9,615 bases of DNA from Candidatus Krumholzibacteriia bacterium. Lineage in GTDB: Bacteria > Krumholzibacteriota > Krumholzibacteriia > G020349025. The translations under genes were made by a program, and so were the position numbers. Below are positions 8,501-9,615 of the stretch, piece by piece (position 1 is the first letter of the stretch; the number at the start of each line of letters is the position of its first letter). The notes beneath the pieces are model-generated. The model was not told the DNA's origin, did not search any database, and worked only from the letters and a program-made list of their open reading frames with translations. The stretch lies in contig DASRJW010000061.1 in NCBI GenBank assembly GCA_035649275.1, positions 1 through 9,615 of the forward strand. Direction: 5' to 3'.

Positions 8501-8612
8501 GCCCACGGCAACGACGCTGGTCGAGGACTCCAACGCCTGGCTGGCTCGGCAGGCGCGGCGCCTCCCTCGGCTGTTACGCCTGCGCCGCAAGCAGGTAGTC
8601 CTCGCAGACTGA
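5529..8612 (+). CDS. RND efflux permease, HAE1/AcrB-like (second of two)
   Basis: This 1027-residue permease has the full RND plan: TM1 (about 10-30), first periplasmic loop, TM2-6 (336 to about 482), TM7 near 7080-7130 in the DNA, second periplasmic loop, and TM8-12 (843 to about 1000). Hallmarks are RLPLAFLPD (31-39), RPVEEALG (65-72), AIGMLVDNAVVVMEN in TM4 (394-408), ASLFES ending TM8 (858-863) and RLRPILMTAFTT before TM11. It is clearly diverged from its neighbour, for example in the first porter region, so it is not a recent duplicate. Asp400 is kept, but Asn401 replaces AcrB's second Asp. TM10 reads VVNNGIVMLA, with Asn909-Asn910 at the Lys-Asn position and Ala916 where the first permease has Asp938. 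The C-terminus is Arg-rich (about 1008-1022), which suits a cytoplasmic tail. It ends the operon. It probably works with the upstream adaptor, as a mixed trimer with the first permease or as an alternative pump. Confidence 0.95.
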   Translation: MTLPEFAIKRHVSMLMVVVSLAVLGTVALFRLPLAFLPDVEQPMLFVQLPYTNASPAQVERLIVRPVEEALGSVSGLRNMWSHIGDQGGTIGLEFDWSQNMKVARTDVWQKIDRIRRDLPDDIGDIMVSNNWDSREADRPIIEGRLSSKRNLSESYDLLDRRIVKPLERIPGVASVRLDGVNPKEVRINLNVEALEAHAVDVRKVITVLQRSNFDQSLGKITDGDSRWSLRMVGSFKNVEEIQNFPIREDGLRLRDVAEVRYEEPPLEYGRHLDGDFAIGVTVSQESKANTVEVCDAVDKRIAAMNDDPELEGVNFLTWFSQGKEIRKTLQDLMITGIFGAILAALVLYAFLRRIPTTLVSVSCIPFSIVVACGFVWARGGSMNTLTLLGLIVAIGMLVDNAVVVMENIFRHQELGEDQKEATRRGSGEVSIAVIAATLASVIVFLPLIYNKPSEMNVYLKELGISVCVVILASLFISQTLIPLATSWFIKTRPRPKSGGMIRTETIYQRLLEFNLRHRWLTPVILLAALGSAYVPFTKVDKNFDTNESELFVQVNYEFSENMGLERKEEFVRRVEHALEPHRDKLMARSIYSFWSDYWSMTRVYLKEGEANEANIATVRGQLRGLLPEIPGLKLEVAESNQFWRQDRGKRIALQLVGEDSEVLGELADEAKRRLSEIPGLLDPFAGSEQRRQEIHVEIDRERAARMGVSALQPAQVVGLTYRGQRMQHFRTADGEREMRVTLDEKETESVAQLRNLPIWNAQGEKIPLASLAEFEETTGDRDINRDNRLTSVWAGARFEEGAREDYLPLVTAAMNGMQFPYGYSWTFGRWEERRKEKTQEFLTNLLLALLLIFVVMASLFESAGQAVTLLLALPFALAGAFWTLFATGTDLDQPAAVGLLLLIGTVVNNGIVMLAHVNHYRGEGLPRHEALLRGCRERLRPILMTAFTTLISLVPMVVQKPSLGGVYYYSMALVIMGGLTLSTFLTLILLPTATTLVEDSNAWLARQARRLPRLLRLRRKQVVLAD

Positions 8613-8676
8613 AAACTCGGTTCTGGCACCAACGGGAACGGTTTCTCCGCACCGACGGCAGGGCCACTGGCCTTCA

Positions 8677-8691
8677 CGCGTTCTTAACGCG
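8677..8691. repeat. Perfect 6-bp dyad with 3-base loop
   Basis: CGCGTT-CTT-AACGCG is a perfect inverted repeat in the gap after the second permease. As RNA it could fold into a small hairpin, but no run of T follows, so it is a poor intrinsic terminator. It lies just upstream of the candidate promoter of the next gene, so an operator half-site arrangement is an alternative. Function not established. Confidence 0.45.
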
Positions 8692-8699
8692 ACGCGCCC

Positions 8700-8729
8700 T
8701 GTACCGGCCGGCGCGGCGTGCGGTACAAT
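8700..8729 (+). promoter_or_regulatory. Candidate sigma70-like promoter of the ASH-domain gene
   Basis: TACAAT at 8724-8729 matches the TATAAT -10 consensus at five of six positions. A weak -35 (TGTACC, 8700-8705, three of six) sits 18 bases upstream. Transcription would begin near 8736, giving a leader of about 40 bases before ATG 8775. This is the best -10 found in the intergenic regions of this window. The weak -35 fits a promoter that needs an activator, or one controlled through the overlapping dyad. Confidence 0.45.
8701..8726. repeat. Perfect inverted repeat GTACCG-N14-CGGTAC over the promoter
   Basis: Six-base arms at 8701-8706 and 8721-8726 are exact reverse complements, with centres 20 bases apart, about two helical turns. 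The left arm covers most of the weak -35 and the right arm runs into the -10 (CGGTACAAT). This geometry is what a dimeric regulator binding on one DNA face would use. Operator function is inference. Confidence 0.45.
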
Positions 8730-8763
8730 CGGAATTGCACGGATGTGCGCTCTCTTCGCACGC

Positions 8764-8770
8764 AAGGAGG
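8764..8770 (+). promoter_or_regulatory. Strong Shine-Dalgarno site of the ASH-domain gene
   Basis: AAGGAGG lies four bases before ATG 8775. It fixes this start over the upstream in-frame codon at 8718, which would add residues before the signal peptide and lies beside the -10. Confidence 0.85.
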
Positions 8771-8774
8771 ATTC

Positions 8775-9191
8775 ATGCCGCGTCTTTTCGTCTCTGCCCT
8801 CAGCACGGTAGCACTGCTCGTTTCCGCCGCCAGCGCCGCGCCGCCGCCTGTCGACGTCGATCCGACCCATGTCCAGTTCGGCAGCCATCCCTACGAGACG
8901 GAAACGAAGAAAAGCTTCACCGTCACCAACAGGAGCAGTGAAGCGGTTCTCGTCTTCGTCGAGCAGGTCTTCGTGGGCGACGATTTCTCCCCCGGCCAGA
9001 TCGAATCGACCTGCCCGCTCACGGAGTCATCCACGCTCCTGCCGGGCGCGAGCTGCACGCACGTGGTGGGCTTCCGCCCCTCGGCCTTCTTCGGGGGTCA
9101 CGAAACGGCTACGATGCGGGTGATCGTCCGTGACGTCGCCGGCAACACCATCTACACGCGCGATGTAAGGCTGAGCGGCCGGGGCTTCTGA
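8775..9191 (+). CDS. Small secreted protein with one ASH/choice-of-anchor-D-like domain
   Basis: The 138-residue product has a clear Sec signal peptide: R3, a hydrophobic core (about 4-17) and a cleavage site near ASA-A (19-22), leaving about 117 mature residues. The mature part follows the pattern of the immunoglobulin-like ASH/choice-of-anchor-D repeats: a V-x-P-x-x-x-x-F-G start (VDPTHVQFG, 28-36), a FTVTNRSSEAV strand pair (48-58), C80, the LLPGASC turn with C94, VGFRPS (98-103), and a terminal VRLSGRGF (131-138). In the family these domains occur in tandem in large surface or periplasmic proteins; here there is just one copy and no sorting tail. C80 and C94 could form a disulphide after export. 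It has its own promoter and ribosome site and is probably transcribed apart from the efflux operon. Function is unknown; binding or scaffolding in the periplasm or outside the cell is a guess. Confidence 0.85.
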   Translation: MPRLFVSALSTVALLVSAASAAPPPVDVDPTHVQFGSHPYETETKKSFTVTNRSSEAVLVFVEQVFVGDDFSPGQIESTCPLTESSTLLPGASCTHVVGFRPSAFFGGHETATMRVIVRDVAGNTIYTRDVRLSGRGF

Positions 9192-9290
9192 CCGAGGGCT
9201 AGCGACCTATCGATTCCTTGCCGCCGGAGTCGCGCGCGACCGTGCGCCCGGCACAGGGATCAGCTTCCACTCGACACGGTTCCGCGGGCC
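9192..9290. other. Convergent intergenic gap
   Basis: Genes on opposite strands end at either side of these 99 bases, so a bidirectional terminator might be expected. I see only the GC palindrome TCGCGCGCGA near 9229-9238, with no T-run on either strand. I cannot support a terminator here. Confidence 0.4.
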
Positions 9291-9615
9291 TCAGGTTTCC
9301 GCGCCCACGGTGCGCGCCGCTTCCGACTCGTCGCGGGCGTGCTCCAACGCGCCTGCGACCTTTGTCACCTCGAGCAAGCGCTGCACCGCCGCGGACCGCC
9401 CGGCCAAGATGAAACGGTTGGCCGTGGCTCCAGCTTGCCGCTGGATGCGGAAGACGTACGGCAGCGCCCCGGCTGACATGGATTCCACCCCGGTCAGATC
9501 CAGAATCACGTTGCGCGGCGCAGGCCGGAGCTCCTGCTCGATCTGCTCGAGGAGCTCGGAGGCGGCGTTCTCGGTCAGATGCCCCCCGGCGCGAACGAGA
9601 AGGGCGTTCTTGCGA
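9291..9615 (-). CDS. STAS-domain protein, anti-sigma factor antagonist-like (5' end open)
   Basis: Read on the minus strand, this frame enters at the right edge and stops at TGA (9293-9291), giving 107 visible residues that cover most of one STAS domain. A GTG at 9509 is internal, because the coding pattern continues beyond it to the edge. Numbering from the first visible codon: ALLVRAGGHLT strand (4-14), helix ENAASELLEQIEQEL (15-29), the core strand NVILDLTGVESM (35-46), SAGAL (47-51), a helix, RFILAG (67-72), then a SAAVQRLLEVTKV helix (74-86). In the SpoIIAA/RsbV family this domain binds an anti-sigma factor and is inactivated by phosphorylation of a Ser. Aligning without gaps from Asp39, SpoIIAA Ser58 falls on Ala48, with Ser47 just before. 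It may therefore be non-phosphorylatable, or belong to another STAS role such as phospholipid or stressosome systems. Its partners would lie outside the window. Confidence 0.85.
   Translation of the reverse strand, partial: RKNALLVRAGGHLTENAASELLEQIEQELRPAPRNVILDLTGVESMSAGALPYVFRIQRQAGATANRFILAGRSAAVQRLLEVTKVAGALEHARDESEAARTVGAET

Noticed and set aside
8613-8640. Possible terminator directly after the second permease
   Set aside because: The only pairing is a 4-base GTTC/GAAC stem with a long loop; TTTCT follows, but the stem is too weak.

Overview
The window is GC-rich, and its coding frames strongly prefer G or C at third codon positions. Several starts are preceded by good Shine-Dalgarno (SD) sequences. 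It contains an RND (resistance-nodulation-division) tripartite efflux operon, so the host is a Gram-negative, double-membraned bacterium. A stand-alone ASH/choice-of-anchor-D-type secreted protein and a STAS regulator would fit a deep-branching environmental lineage (for example Acidobacteriota, Myxococcota or Eisenbacteria-like metagenomic genomes). The phylum is a guess; nothing here identifies it.

Layout, left to right. (1) Positions 3-380 (+): the C-terminal part of an unrecognised protein, open at the left edge. (2) 475-984 (+): a stand-alone macrodomain protein of the YmdB/MacroD type, with the ADP-ribose-binding and catalytic residues intact. (3) 985-1214: a 230-base gap that probably carries the promoter and leader of the next operon. 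(4) 1215-8612 (+): a compact three-gene operon encoding a periplasmic adaptor and two different RND permeases. The adaptor and first permease overlap by one base (TGATG); the permeases are 16 bases apart. No outer-membrane factor (TolC type) is present. (5) 8613-8774: an intergenic region with two perfect dyads and a plausible sigma70-like promoter. (6) 8775-9191 (+): a small secreted protein with a single ASH/choice-of-anchor-D-like domain. (7) 9291-9615 (-): a STAS-domain protein whose N-terminus lies beyond the right edge; it converges on gene 6.

Working together: the adaptor, which carries an AcrA-like R-x3-M-x6-S hairpin motif, should link one or both permeases to a TolC-like channel encoded elsewhere. 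One adaptor with two non-identical permeases recalls MdtABC, MuxABC and TriABC, so a heteromeric pump trimer is a reasonable but unproven reading. Both permeases carry the Asp-Asn / Asn-Asn variant of the proton-relay positions rather than AcrB's Asp-Asp / Lys. The other genes show no functional link to the pump.

I found no mobile element, CRISPR array, tRNA, rRNA or strong intrinsic terminator. The region is mostly ordinary. The better second looks are the dyad spanning the promoter before the ASH gene, the variant proton relay in both permeases, and the STAS protein's alanine at the usual phosphoserine position.
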